NCBI GenBank assembly: GCA_030538155.1
Contig: JAUNUN010000020.1
Coordinates: 1 to 46,615, forward strand
DNA: 46,615 nucleotides
Source of the DNA: a bacterium
GTDB taxonomy: Bacteria > Desulfobacterota > Desulfobulbia > Desulfobulbales > Desulfobulbaceae
Direction: 5' to 3'
Shown here: piece by piece, positions 19,295 through 29,077 of the stretch
Position numbering within the stretch: position 1 is the stretch's first letter
Layout: each line of letters starts with the position of its first letter
Position numbers and translations under genes: made by a program
The notes under the pieces: model-generated
Seen by the model: only the letters and a program-made list of their open reading frames with translations
Databases searched by the model: none
What the model was told of the DNA's origin: nothing

Positions 19295-20241
19295 GTCAGT
19301 TCCCGAATGGAATCAAGATTATGCTTGCGTGGCCGGGGCGGCAGCAGGCCCTGGGGCCGGACGATCATCATCACCATCAGGGCCAAACCAAAGATCAGGA
19401 GGCGGGCATCGGCAAAGTCGCGGAACAGTTCAGGCAATCCCATCACCAGAAAAGCGCCCAGGATAACACCCGGGATGCTGCCCGAACCACCCAGGATAAC
19501 GATCATAAAGAGCACCACCGATTCCCAGAAATTAAAAGACTGTGGCGAAATGATGGTCATCTTGGCGGCAAAGATGGTACCACACATACCGGCCCAGCCT
19601 GCGCCCAGAATAAAGGCCGCGAGCTTGTAACGCGCGGTGTTGATGCCACTGCCCTCGGCCGCAACTTCGTCTTCCTTCAGGTACTTCAGGGCCCGGCCAA
19701 AGCGGGAATTTTCCAGCAGGGAAAAGAGCAGCACCGTGAGCGCGGCAAAAAACCAGATCAGGTAGAAGAAATGCTTCGGCTGGCTGATGCGAAATCCGAA
19801 CAGTTCGGGTCTGGATATACCGAAGATGCCGTTTGCGCCGCCGGTCAGCCCAAAGATATCGTTGATCAGGGCGATGCGTACAATTTCCACCATGCCGATG
19901 GTGACAATAAGCAGGTAGTCGCCGCGCAGGTGGATGATGGGCCTCGCCACCACCAGGGCAAAAAGCGCTGCCGCCACGCCGCTCACCGGTAGGGCCCAGA
20001 GCACGGGCACCCCGTAGCGGGTGTTGATGATGGCGGTGGTGTACGCGCCTACGGCGTAAAAGGCGGCATGCCCCATGTGGAACATACCGGCATAGCCCAA
20101 AATGACATTCAGGCTCAGGGCGAGAATGAGATACAAGCCCACGCTGTTGAGCACATCCACCCAGTAACGGTCAAGCGCCAGGGGGGCGGCGGCAAGTAGC
20201 GCAAAAAAAATCAGATAGCCTGGCCAGGTCGCATTTTTCAT
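19291..20241 (-). CDS. livM: Branched-chain amino-acid ABC transporter, permease LivM
   Basis: Inner-membrane permease, 316 residues with about nine helices. The typical LivM segment LGYAGMFHMGHAAFYAVGAY is near the N-terminus, and the cytoplasmic coupling region (NSRFGRALKYLKEDEVAAE) lies after the middle. ATG 20241 overlaps the livH stop by four bases. A short hydrophilic tail ends the protein. Confidence 0.95.
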   Translation of the reverse strand: MKNATWPGYLIFFALLAAAPLALDRYWVDVLNSVGLYLILALSLNVILGYAGMFHMGHAAFYAVGAYTTAIINTRYGVPVLWALPVSGVAAALFALVVARPIIHLRGDYLLIVTIGMVEIVRIALINDIFGLTGGANGIFGISRPELFGFRISQPKHFFYLIWFFAALTVLLFSLLENSRFGRALKYLKEDEVAAEGSGINTARYKLAAFILGAGWAGMCGTIFAAKMTIISPQSFNFWESVVLFMIVILGGSGSIPGVILGAFLVMGLPELFRDFADARLLIFGLALMVMMIVRPQGLLPPRPRKHNLDSIRELT

Positions 20242-21143
20242 ATTTTCTCAGCCACCCGCTCTCCGAGAAGTCCGGTGGGGCGCACGATCAGGATGAGAAT
20301 GAGCACAAAGAAGGCAATGGCATCCTTCCAGGCAATGGAGATATAGGCCGCGCCCAGGGCCTCGATCACGCCCAAAAGCAAACCGCCGACCATGGCTCCG
20401 GGAATATTGCCGATACCGCCCAGAATGGCGGCGGTAAAGGCCTTGAGCCCGTAGATCCAGCCCATGGTGAAGTTGATCTGGCCGTAGTAGACGCCCACCA
20501 TCAAGCCGGCAGCGCCGCCCAAGGCGGGTCCGATGAAGAACACGATCATGATGACGAAATTCACATCAATGCCCATCAGCCGGGCCGCGCCCTGATCGAT
20601 GGCTGCAGCGCGAATGGCGGTGCCGATCTTTGTTTTCTGCACAAAGAGATAAAGGGCGATCATCATGACCACTGAGGTCAAAAGAATGATGATGCGCATG
20701 AGCGGGATGGAGAGGCCAAAGATATTGACCGGCACTACCGGCAGCAGATCCTGGGGATAGACATAAAATTTGGCCCCATAGATAAGCATGACCGCGTTCT
20801 GGAAAAAGATGGAAGCGCCCAAAGCGGAAACAACAGCGGAAAGCCGGGGCGACTGCCGCAGGGGTCGGTAGGCGATGCGTTCCAGCAGGATACCGATAAT
20901 ACCGACCAGGCCCATGACCATGACCGCCAGAATAAACAGGCCCAGAAAACCGCCGACATGGTCGTTGAGCGCAAGCGAGGTCAGAAGAGTGAGGCCAAGG
21001 TAAGCGCCAATAGTAAAGAGGTCGCCATGGGCAAAGTTAATGAGTTTTAAGACACCGTACACCATGGTGTAGCCGAGCGCGATCAGCGCATAGATGCCGC
21101 CGACAGCTAGGCCATTGGTCAACTGCTGAAAAAACTGTTCCAT
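20238..21143 (-). CDS. livH: Branched-chain amino-acid ABC transporter, permease LivH
   Basis: Second permease of the Liv importer, 301 residues. The N-terminal ALIALGYTMVYGVLKLINFA segment is characteristic of LivH. ATG 21143 is chosen because GGAG lies six bases upstream and the membrane protein begins at once (MEQFFQQLTNGLAVGG). The frame is open a further 20 codons upstream without a supporting signal. It is 66 bases downstream of livJ. Confidence 0.94.
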   Translation of the reverse strand: MEQFFQQLTNGLAVGGIYALIALGYTMVYGVLKLINFAHGDLFTIGAYLGLTLLTSLALNDHVGGFLGLFILAVMVMGLVGIIGILLERIAYRPLRQSPRLSAVVSALGASIFFQNAVMLIYGAKFYVYPQDLLPVVPVNIFGLSIPLMRIIILLTSVVMMIALYLFVQKTKIGTAIRAAAIDQGAARLMGIDVNFVIMIVFFIGPALGGAAGLMVGVYYGQINFTMGWIYGLKAFTAAILGGIGNIPGAMVGGLLLGVIEALGAAYISIAWKDAIAFFVLILILIVRPTGLLGERVAEKI

Positions 21144-21209
21144 GAAGACTCCAGATCTTCCAGGGACTGTGCCGGTAGCCGGCGCCCCTGGAATCAACAC
21201 CATGACTGC

Positions 21210-22331
21210 TTAGGGCTCCAGAACGAATTGTCCCTTGTTGTCTACCTTGTACACACGGTACACCTCGCCAACACGGTCGCCCTTGTCGTCAAAGGCAAGG
21301 GTGCCGGTCAGGCCGGGATAATCCTTCAAAGAAGACTTCAGATAGGAGGAAATTTTCTCTGCCTCGGTGGACTCTGTCGCCTTGATGGCCTCGACAATCA
21401 CGCGGAAACCGTCACCTGCAAGTACCGGGTAAATCGACTTGGGCGCATTGCCGTATTTCTTGGAGAAGGCCTCGACAAAGGTCTTCGCATCCGGGGTGTC
21501 CAGATCCTTGGGCAGCGGCGGGCTCAGGAAGTAAAAGCCCTCGGCTGCGGCTGCACCTGCGGTTTCAACCAGGGCCGGATTGTTGACTGCATCACCGCCC
21601 ATGAAGGCCACATCCCAACCCATTTCTTTTTTCTGACGCAGCAGGAGACCTGCTTCCGGATAGTAGCCGGTAAAGAAGACAAAGTCCGGATTGGCAGCCT
21701 TCAGTTTGGTGAGGATGGCGTTGTAATCGCGTTCGCCCGGGGTCAGGGCATCAAAAAAGACCACCTCAACCTTGGCCGCCTTCAAATTGGACTGACTCTC
21801 TTCGGCAAGCCCCTTGGCATAGGAGGTATTGTCGTGCAGAATAGCCACCTTTTTTGCACCGAGCTTCTGGATAGTGCTGGTGGCAACCTTGCCCTGCTCG
21901 TCATCACGGGGGCAGGTTCTAAAAAAATTCTTCAAGCCCTTTTCAGAAAGACGGATGGCGGTGGAACCATTGGCAATCTGGACAATGTCGGACTCATCAT
22001 AGATATTCTGCGAAGCCTCGGTGATGGAAGAGCCATAGGTACCGACTACCGCAACGATGCTGCGCGTGGCCAGGCGATTGGCCGCCAAAGAGGCTGTGCG
22101 CGGGTCGCCGCCGTCATCTTCGGTCAGGATTTCAATTTTCTTGCCCAGTAGGCCACCCTGCTGGTTGTACTGATCGGCAAGCAAATCCAACACCTGCTTC
22201 ATTTCCTGACCTTCGCTGGCCCAAGATCCGGTCATCGGGCCCATCAGGCCGATTTTTACCGTGTCGGCAGCAAAGGCGATTGGGGCCAACATAAGGCACA
22301 GGACCGCCGTCCAACCTGCAATTTTTTTCAT
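21210..22331 (-). CDS. livJ: Branched-chain amino-acid-binding periplasmic protein
   Basis: Periplasmic solute-binding protein feeding the Liv permease, 373 residues. A clear signal peptide ends at about residue 21 (APIAFA/ADTVK). The mature part starts with the usual VKIGLMGPMTGSWA and has the type I binding fold (LVAxNRLA-like, ILHDNTSYAKGLAEE, FFTGYYPEAGLLL). ATG 22331 has a strong AGGAGGAG upstream. First gene of the operon; a good minus-strand promoter lies about 80 bases upstream. Confidence 0.95.
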   Translation of the reverse strand: MKKIAGWTAVLCLMLAPIAFAADTVKIGLMGPMTGSWASEGQEMKQVLDLLADQYNQQGGLLGKKIEILTEDDGGDPRTASLAANRLATRSIVAVVGTYGSSITEASQNIYDESDIVQIANGSTAIRLSEKGLKNFFRTCPRDDEQGKVATSTIQKLGAKKVAILHDNTSYAKGLAEESQSNLKAAKVEVVFFDALTPGERDYNAILTKLKAANPDFVFFTGYYPEAGLLLRQKKEMGWDVAFMGGDAVNNPALVETAGAAAAEGFYFLSPPLPKDLDTPDAKTFVEAFSKKYGNAPKSIYPVLAGDGFRVIVEAIKATESTEAEKISSYLKSSLKDYPGLTGTLAFDDKGDRVGEVYRVYKVDNKGQFVLEP

Positions 22332-22410
22332 GTGCTCCTCCTGGAAATGTTTCTTGAATGGTAGCGCCTGACCAACTGGATTCCGGCATGCAGAACGCAC
22401 CGGAGTGGTT

Positions 22411-22439
22411 TTTCTAACAATAAATTCATTAGATGTCAA
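22411..22439 (-). promoter_or_regulatory. Candidate sigma-70 promoter for livJHMGF
   Basis: On the minus strand, TTGACA (22439-22434, a perfect -35) is followed after 17 bp by TAGAAA (22416-22411, 4 of 6 for -10). It lies about 80 bases before the livJ start. Confidence 0.45.
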
Positions 22440-22508
22440 TTTGCATTATTGTTTGTCAATAGCCTGTAAACAGCAATTTCAAGCCGTTTTTTAGGGCACT
22501 ATAATTTC

Positions 22509-22536
22509 TTGCAAAATAGAGGGAACATGTCATAAT
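22509..22536 (+). promoter_or_regulatory. Candidate sigma-70 promoter for bamA-mfd
   Basis: TTGCAA (22509-22514) and CATAAT (22531-22536) are separated by 16 bp, giving 4/6 and 5/6 matches. It is placed about 120 bases before the bamA start. Confidence 0.4.
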
Positions 22537-22655
22537 GCCAAGTTGAAATGGTGTTTATTTCTTTCTAAAAATTCTAAACTTCGCCTACTTACCGCTCCTC
22601 AAACGCACGACCGATGCATTAATCTTATTGAAAGATGCTTAAAAGGGACTAGACC

Positions 22656-25337
22656 ATGCCACAACTTCATTTTGCCGCCCGGCTCCTCCGTGTTCATCTT
22701 CCCGTGTTCGCCTTGGCCCTCACCTGTTGTCTGTTCAGCTTGGTAGTACCTGCTCAGGCCCTTGAGCGCAACACCGTCTTTTTGCCCTTCAAAGTCAATG
22801 CCACTGAGCAAAACGAGCTGACAGACACGGCAGACAAGGCACTTGAGCTGGAAGCCAAGGCCAAGGGGATGAGCATGATGTCCCGAACCCAAGCCGAGCG
22901 CTATATCAACTATGCAGATACCTGGCCGCCTCCGCGCGCAGCCTTGGAGACAGTGGCCAAAGCCGCCGGCGCTGATTTTGTCGGCGTGGGCAGCATCACC
23001 CAGTTGGGCAGGCGCATCAGTGTGGATGCCGCCATCTTTGATGCAGTCACGGCCAAGGCCCCCCACACCGCCTACCGGGTCGGTGAGTCGCAGCAGGAAC
23101 TCCCCCGCCTGACCACTGAGGTCATGAGCGATCTGCTCACCTACTCCAACAAGACCTTTACCGTGTCCTCCATCTCCGCTGTGGGCAACAATCGCATCGA
23201 CACCGGCGCGATCCTGCAAAAAATAGCCACTAAACCCGGCGACTTGTACGATCCGGTTGTTCTGCGAGAAGATATCAAGTCTGTTTTCTCCATGGGCTTT
23301 TTTGATAACGTTGAAGTCGAAGTCGAGGATGAAAGCGACGGTAAGGCGGTTGTCTTCCGAGTGGTGGAAAAACCGCTCATCAACGAGGTAGTCATTACCG
23401 GGGCTGCTGCGGTGAAGGAGCAGGAAATCCGCGATGCTGCGGGCATTACCGCCAACTCCATCATCAACCCGACCAAGGTTAACGAAGCGGCGGAAAAAAT
23501 CCGGGACCTGTACAAGTCCAAGGGCTACTACACCGCAGAGGTGCAGAGCAGCATTGAAAATACCGAGGATGGCGCTTCCGTGGTCCGTTTCGATATCCAG
23601 GAGCGGGACAAGGTAGTTATCCGTCAGATCAACTTTACCGGTAACGAGCACTTCTCGGACGGCGATTTGCGTGACGCCATCCAGACCTCGACCCGGTCCT
23701 GGTGGATTTCCTGGCTGACCGGTTCAGGTATTTTGCGCATGGATGTCCTCCATCAGGATATGGAGCGCGTTGCCGCCTTCTACCACAACCATGGTTACCT
23801 GGACGCCAAAATCGGTGAGCCCGAGGTGGCGCACCAGGATGATGGTCTGCATATCACCTTCCCAGTGGAAGAAGGCCAGCGCTACCGGCTCGGCACGGTG
23901 GATATCCGGGGTGACCTCATCAAGGACAAGACCGAGATGCTGCGCAACCTTAAAATTCGTGATGAGGAGTATTTGAACCGCCAGACCATGCGCGAGGATA
24001 TCGTGCGTCTGACTGATCTCTATGCCGAAGAGGGATATGCCTACACCGAGATCAACCCGAGAATCAACAAGGCCCCTACCGGCAACCGAATCGATCTGGT
24101 GCTCGACATCAATCAGGGCCCGGTGGTGTACGTCAACCGTGTTGAAATCCAGGGCAATACCCGCACCAGGGACAACGTCATCCGTCGCGATATCGCCCTG
24201 GAAGAAGGCAGCAAATTCGACTCCAAGGCTCTGCGCACCTCTACCCAGAAGCTTAACCGGCTGGATTACTTTGAGAGTGTGAACATCACCCCCAAACCCA
24301 CCATGCGGGAAGACCTGCTTGACGTAGTGGTTGATGTGAAAGAAAAGCCGACCGGACAGTTTGCCGTGGGCGCAGGTTACTCTTCTTCCGACAATCTGCT
24401 CTTCATGGGTGAGATTTCAGAGCGGAACCTTTTCGGTACCGGCAACCGGCTGGCGTTGCAGGCCAATACCAGCGGCAAGAGCACCCGGTATAACCTGCGC
24501 TTCACCAACCCACGCATCTATGATTCCCAGGTTTCGGGCTCAGTGGAAGGCTATGACTGGAAGCGGGAATACGATGACTACACCCGCGACACCCTGGGAG
24601 CCGGCTTCAATATCGGCCATCCGCTTTTCGAAGAGTGGCGTATTTACTATGGGTATTCCATTTCCGATACCGACCTGAGCGACATCAACCCGTACGCCTC
24701 TGCGGTCATCCTCCGCTCCAAGGATATCCACGTTATCAGTGAGGGCGAGCTCTCCCTGGTGCGAGACACCCGCGACCGCTACTTCTCGCCCACCAAGGGT
24801 TCGCGCAACAGCGTCACAGTGGCCTATGCAGGTGGTCCCTTGGGCGGCGATGGCGAATACACCAAGGTAGAGGGATCGTCTTCCTGGTACTTTCCCATGG
24901 TTTGGCAGACGGTCTTTCACGTGAAGGGTGCTGCCGGCCAGGCCTTTGAAAACAAGAACAACAAACTGCCGGTATACGAGCATTTCTATCTGGGCGGCAT
25001 GAACTCTATCCGCGGTTTTGAATCGGCCAAGATCAGCCCCCGTGATCCCGTTACCGGTGAGCGTATCGGTGGCGACAAGATGTGGTACGTCAACCTTGGC
25101 ATCCTCTTCCCACTGGTGAAAGACATGGGCCTGGACGGCGAAATTTTCACCGACTTTGGCAATGTCTATGATGTGGATGATGATTGGGACTTCGGAGAAT
25201 ACAAAAAAGCGGCCGGCTTCGGCATAAACTGGGCTTCACCGCTTGGCCCCCTGCGCATGGCACTGGGCTTCAACCTGGATAAAAAAGAAGGTGAAGACAG
25301 TTCCACCTGGGACTTCAGCATCGGCGGCACCTTCTAA
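22656..25337 (+). CDS. bamA: Outer-membrane protein assembly factor BamA with extra N-terminal domain
   Basis: Omp85-family insertase that folds beta-barrel proteins into the outer membrane. 893 residues, longer than E. coli BamA (~810). The signal peptide ends at about residue 35 (PAQA/LERN). Residues ~36-165 form an extra alpha/beta domain not found in E. coli BamA, with LPFKVNAT and GADFVGVGSITQLG segments resembling TolB/CsgG-like periplasmic domains. Five POTRA repeats run from about 168 to 570. The barrel follows, with the lid-lock motif GGMNSIRGFE and the C-terminal WDFSIGGTF ending in Phe. ATG 22656 follows a putative promoter. mfd lies 42 bases downstream on the same strand. Confidence 0.93.
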   Translation: MPQLHFAARLLRVHLPVFALALTCCLFSLVVPAQALERNTVFLPFKVNATEQNELTDTADKALELEAKAKGMSMMSRTQAERYINYADTWPPPRAALETVAKAAGADFVGVGSITQLGRRISVDAAIFDAVTAKAPHTAYRVGESQQELPRLTTEVMSDLLTYSNKTFTVSSISAVGNNRIDTGAILQKIATKPGDLYDPVVLREDIKSVFSMGFFDNVEVEVEDESDGKAVVFRVVEKPLINEVVITGAAAVKEQEIRDAAGITANSIINPTKVNEAAEKIRDLYKSKGYYTAEVQSSIENTEDGASVVRFDIQERDKVVIRQINFTGNEHFSDGDLRDAIQTSTRSWWISWLTGSGILRMDVLHQDMERVAAFYHNHGYLDAKIGEPEVAHQDDGLHITFPVEEGQRYRLGTVDIRGDLIKDKTEMLRNLKIRDEEYLNRQTMREDIVRLTDLYAEEGYAYTEINPRINKAPTGNRIDLVLDINQGPVVYVNRVEIQGNTRTRDNVIRRDIALEEGSKFDSKALRTSTQKLNRLDYFESVNITPKPTMREDLLDVVVDVKEKPTGQFAVGAGYSSSDNLLFMGEISERNLFGTGNRLALQANTSGKSTRYNLRFTNPRIYDSQVSGSVEGYDWKREYDDYTRDTLGAGFNIGHPLFEEWRIYYGYSISDTDLSDINPYASAVILRSKDIHVISEGELSLVRDTRDRYFSPTKGSRNSVTVAYAGGPLGGDGEYTKVEGSSSWYFPMVWQTVFHVKGAAGQAFENKNNKLPVYEHFYLGGMNSIRGFESAKISPRDPVTGERIGGDKMWYVNLGILFPLVKDMGLDGEIFTDFGNVYDVDDDWDFGEYKKAAGFGINWASPLGPLRMALGFNLDKKEGEDSSTWDFSIGGTF

Positions 25338-25379
25338 TTGCCGATATTTAGCTTTTTGCGTTTTTTCTTATAGCCGTTC

Positions 25380-28300
25380 ATGCAGACCATTCTTGCCCGG
25401 CTGCAGGAAGGCAATCATACCCCTGTAGACATATCCGGATGTTCAAGCGCCTCGGCAGCTTTGCTCCTCGCAAGGCTGCTTGAGGCAAATAAACAGAGCA
25501 TCTGCTGCTTTCTTCCTTCTGAAGAAGAAATGCAGGTGCTGGCTCAGGATTTCTCTTTTTTTTCCTCAGCGCCGCTGCTTCAGTTTCCCGACATCGGTAT
25601 CCCTCCCTATACAGTACTCAAGCCGGAAGCGGCTGCGGTCAGCGCCCGCATCTCTACCCTGTACCAGTTACAGGAAATTGATGAGCCGACCCTGGTGCTG
25701 ACCACCATCGAGGCCGTTTGCCGTCGCCTGCCCGCACCCCAACGCCTGCACGATCAAATCGAACTCGTACAGGCCGGTGAAGAAACCGATCGGGACGCCT
25801 TCATTGCCGCAGCCATACATTCCGGCTACCACCTCTGTGATCTGGTACGTCAGGAAGGTGATATTGCCCTGCGCGGCGGCATCATCGATATTTACCCTCC
25901 TGCCTGGCAGGGAGAGTCGCCGGGGCCGCTACGCCTTGATTTTTTTGGCGACACGGTCGACTCCATCCGTGCCTTTGACCCGCTCAGTCAGCGATCAAGT
26001 GCTGAACTGAACGAGGTTATCCTGCTGCCGGCAACCGAATTCCTCTATCCCCGCTCCCAGGAAGACCGGATAGACATGCTGTCTTCCTTTGATGACCTCA
26101 GGGAGGAAACCGGCTGCTCTGGAGATGAGGATAAAGGAGTCCGCGAACAGCTTAAGCTTGTGCAACGTTTCGCAGGACTGGACATGCTCGCCCCTGTCCT
26201 GACCGGCGGGCCGGCTTCTATGCGCAGTTTTTTTGAATATCTGCCTGAACGTTCGGCCCTGATGCTGGTCAATGCGCCCGCCTGTAAGCGCCGCCTGGAT
26301 GATCTTTATGAGCGCATCTTTTCCAACTTTGCAGAGATCCAGGCACAATGTCGTACAGTCTCGCCGCCCCAGGATCTTTTCCTCAGTGAAGAACAGGCCC
26401 ATGCCGCCCTCAGTACAGGAGTTCTGGCCAGGCTGTCCCGCCTTCCTGATCCGGACGCACAAACGGAGCTGTTGACTTTTCCGGCCAAAGACCATGCCCT
26501 GCTCGCCCAGGAAATAGCTCTTTCAAGGCAGAAAAAGGGCATGTTGGCCCCGCTCTCCACTCGCATCACCGAGTGGCAGCAGCAAGGTGAAACAACCATA
26601 CTTGCCTGCCGCTCAGCTCGCCAGGCCGCCCATTTGCAGGCCATGCTCAGCCGGCACCAGGTAGAGGTGGTGACTGCAGAACAATCATATGCTCAGAGCC
26701 GGCCACCAGAGAAAGGTTCGGTTACCTGCTTTGCCCAACCGCTCTCCCAGGGTTTTGATCTGCCTGCAGAGTACTTGCATATCCTCTCAACCGCAGAGCT
26801 TTTTGGTGATAAACGGCTCTCACCCCGCAGACGTTCAAAAGGGGCGGATGCAGATAGCCCGCCAGTGCGTTTGGATGAGTTGCATCAGGGTGATGTGGTG
26901 GTGCATTCCGATCATGGCATCGCCCTTTTTCAGGGCTTGGTCAACCTTGAGTTTTCCGGTATTCAGGGAGATTTTCTGCTGCTGCTCTTCCGCAATGATG
27001 ACAAGCTCTATGTTCCGGTTGATAAGCTGCACAAGGTCAGCAAATATCAGGGCCTGAGCGAACAGGAACCAAGGCTGGATGTGCTCGGCTCCCAGCGCTG
27101 GCTGTACACCAAGCAAAAGGTCAGCGATGCGGTCTGGAAGGTTGCCCAGGAACTGCTGGATATCTATGCGAAACGGGCTCTGCGCCAAGGACATCGTTTT
27201 ACCCGGCCGGGCGAATTTTACCGGGAACTGGAAGAATCCTTCCCCTATGACGAAACCAGTGGCCAGCTCAAGGCCATTGACGAAGTGGTTGAGGATCTAT
27301 GCAAAGACCAACCCATGGACCGACTCGTTTGCGGCGACGTGGGCTACGGCAAAACCGAGGTGGCCGCGCGTGCCGCTTTCAAGGTGATAGAAGATGGTTT
27401 TCAGGTTGCGATTCTGGTGCCGACCACGGTTTTGGCAGAACAGCATGCGGTAACCTTTCATGAGCGATTTGCCACCTTTCCGGTGCGTATCGCCTGTTTG
27501 AACCGCTTCCGCACCCGGCCGGAACAAAAACAGATCATAGGCGACTTGGCTGCCGGTAAAATCGATATTGTCATCGGTACCCATCGCCTCCTATCCAAGG
27601 ATATTGTTTACAACAAGTTAGGCCTGCTGGTTGTGGATGAGGAGCACCGTTTTGGTGTGGCCCACAAAGAAAAAATCAAAAAAATCAAGGCCAGTGTGGA
27701 TGTACTCACCCTTACTGCCACGCCTATTCCTCGCACCCTGCAGATGTCGCTATTGGGAATCCGCGACCTGTCCATCATCTCAACCCCGCCCAAGCAGCGG
27801 CGGCCTGTCAAGACACTGCTTGCTCGCCGCGATGCCCTTATTATCAAGGAGGCATGTCAGCGCGAGTTGGAACGCAGAGGCCAAATTTTTTATCTCCACA
27901 ACCGGGTGCAATCCATAATGCAGGCCGCAGCCCGGATAGCAGATTTAGTGCCCCAGGCTCGCGTAGGTGTGGCCCATGGGCAAATGCCTGCTGCTGAGCT
28001 TGAAGAGGCCATGGTGCGGTTTATCCGTCACGAGCTTGATATACTTGTCTGCACCACTATCGTGGAATCCGGCCTTGATATCACCAATGCCAACACCATT
28101 CTTATCGACCGGGCCGACCGTCTGGGCCTGGCCGATCTGTATCAGCTCCGCGGCAGGGTGGGTCGGGGCGACCGCCAAGCCTATGCCTATCTGCTTGTTC
28201 CATCCCTTGATCACATGACCGACGATGCAGAACGCAGACTTCAGGCCCTGCTCGATCATTCCGACCTGGGTGATGGATTCCAGGTGGCAATGAATGATCT

Positions 28301-28913
28301 ACAAATTCGAGGAGGAGGCAATCTGCTCGGGATTTCCCAATCCGGACACATAGCCGCTGTCGGCTATGATTTATATCTGCAACTCTTGCAGGAAACCGTT
28401 GCCGATCTGCAGGCGCAGCAAGGGCAGGGAGACGAGCATCAGCGGGAGCAAATCTTTGAACCGGAAATCAAGCTGCATGGAGCTGCTTTCTTTCCGGAAA
28501 GCTATATCAATGATACCGGTTTGCGCTACCAGGCATATCGTAAACTATCGTATGCAGGCAATGGCAGGGCCGAGGAATTAGCTGCACTCGCAGAAGAGCT
28601 TACTGATCGTTTCGGTCCTTTACCTGCTCCAGCGCAAGCCTTGTTTGCGACCATCGCCATTAAACAGCGACTCATACGACTGCGTATTAAACGGCTTGAA
28701 CAGGGACCACAAACTCTGCTCATCTGTTTTGATGAAAGTACACCAGTTGATCCTGAACGCATTCTTGGCTATGTTCAACAGGAAAATACCGGTAAGAAAA
28801 AAGGACAATTGAGCCGCTTCACTCCGGAAGGCCACCTCATTATTCCTTTCACTGATAAAGGAGGGATACTTACTCTAATCGATAAGATCTTGTACGCTCT
28901 TGAACGTTCGTGA
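25380..28913 (+). CDS. mfd: Transcription-repair coupling factor Mfd
   Basis: DNA translocase that removes stalled RNA polymerase from lesions and recruits UvrA. 1177 residues, the family size. Domains in order: UvrB-like N-terminal modules, the RNA-polymerase interaction (CarD-like/Tudor) domain near residues 500-570 (HQGDVVVHSDHGIALFQG), a RecG-type helicase core with Walker A G652DVGYGKT, D753EEH, and a GRVGRGDRQAYAY motif VI, then the TRCF C-terminal domain. ATG 25380 lacks a clear ribosome-binding site, but the protein begins where the family does. Probably co-transcribed with bamA, and closed by the terminator at 29027-29059. Confidence 0.96.
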   Translation: MQTILARLQEGNHTPVDISGCSSASAALLLARLLEANKQSICCFLPSEEEMQVLAQDFSFFSSAPLLQFPDIGIPPYTVLKPEAAAVSARISTLYQLQEIDEPTLVLTTIEAVCRRLPAPQRLHDQIELVQAGEETDRDAFIAAAIHSGYHLCDLVRQEGDIALRGGIIDIYPPAWQGESPGPLRLDFFGDTVDSIRAFDPLSQRSSAELNEVILLPATEFLYPRSQEDRIDMLSSFDDLREETGCSGDEDKGVREQLKLVQRFAGLDMLAPVLTGGPASMRSFFEYLPERSALMLVNAPACKRRLDDLYERIFSNFAEIQAQCRTVSPPQDLFLSEEQAHAALSTGVLARLSRLPDPDAQTELLTFPAKDHALLAQEIALSRQKKGMLAPLSTRITEWQQQGETTILACRSARQAAHLQAMLSRHQVEVVTAEQSYAQSRPPEKGSVTCFAQPLSQGFDLPAEYLHILSTAELFGDKRLSPRRRSKGADADSPPVRLDELHQGDVVVHSDHGIALFQGLVNLEFSGIQGDFLLLLFRNDDKLYVPVDKLHKVSKYQGLSEQEPRLDVLGSQRWLYTKQKVSDAVWKVAQELLDIYAKRALRQGHRFTRPGEFYRELEESFPYDETSGQLKAIDEVVEDLCKDQPMDRLVCGDVGYGKTEVAARAAFKVIEDGFQVAILVPTTVLAEQHAVTFHERFATFPVRIACLNRFRTRPEQKQIIGDLAAGKIDIVIGTHRLLSKDIVYNKLGLLVVDEEHRFGVAHKEKIKKIKASVDVLTLTATPIPRTLQMSLLGIRDLSIISTPPKQRRPVKTLLARRDALIIKEACQRELERRGQIFYLHNRVQSIMQAAARIADLVPQARVGVAHGQMPAAELEEAMVRFIRHELDILVCTTIVESGLDITNANTILIDRADRLGLADLYQLRGRVGRGDRQAYAYLLVPSLDHMTDDAERRLQALLDHSDLGDGFQVAMNDLQIRGGGNLLGISQSGHIAAVGYDLYLQLLQETVADLQAQQGQGDEHQREQIFEPEIKLHGAAFFPESYINDTGLRYQAYRKLSYAGNGRAEELAALAEELTDRFGPLPAPAQALFATIAIKQRLIRLRIKRLEQGPQTLLICFDESTPVDPERILGYVQQENTGKKKGQLSRFTPEGHLIIPFTDKGGILTLIDKILYALERS

Positions 28914-29026
28914 GTCATTCACCGAAAAAGAAGCCTAAAACATACGTCGAAACTCATGGCTCGAACGGCTTTAACAGGAGTCATTTTTTACTTCTAAACA
29001 TCTTATAATCTCGCATTTTCCCCAAT

Positions 29027-29059
29027 AAAAAAAGGGATCAGCATGCTGATCCCTTTTTT
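29027..29059. terminator. Bidirectional rho-independent terminator
   Basis: A perfect 20-bp palindrome (29034-29053, GGGATCAGCATGCTGATCCC) is flanked by seven A on the left and six T on the right, so it works for mfd from the left and for the coiled-coil gene from the right. It separates two convergent transcription units. Confidence 0.9.
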
Positions 29060-29077
29060 CTCACTCTTACACAATCA

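Larger units (their letters stand above)
22332..22655. other. Divergent control region between livJ and bamA
   Basis: This A+T-rich gap holds no gene and carries candidate promoters facing both ways, described separately. The hexamer TGTCAA occurs twice 20 bp apart (22434-22439 and 22454-22459), the first serving as the minus-strand -35. The second copy may be part of a binding site or an alternative promoter. Confidence 0.5.

Noticed and set aside
18575..19630. Long plus-strand open frame of 351 codons opposite livG and livM
   Set aside because: Low-complexity shadow of the antisense of high-GC liv genes; no recognisable domain and no ribosome-binding site.
22599..23651. Long minus-strand open frame of 350 codons opposite bamA
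   Set aside because: It lies entirely opposite a clear bamA reading frame and has no protein signature.
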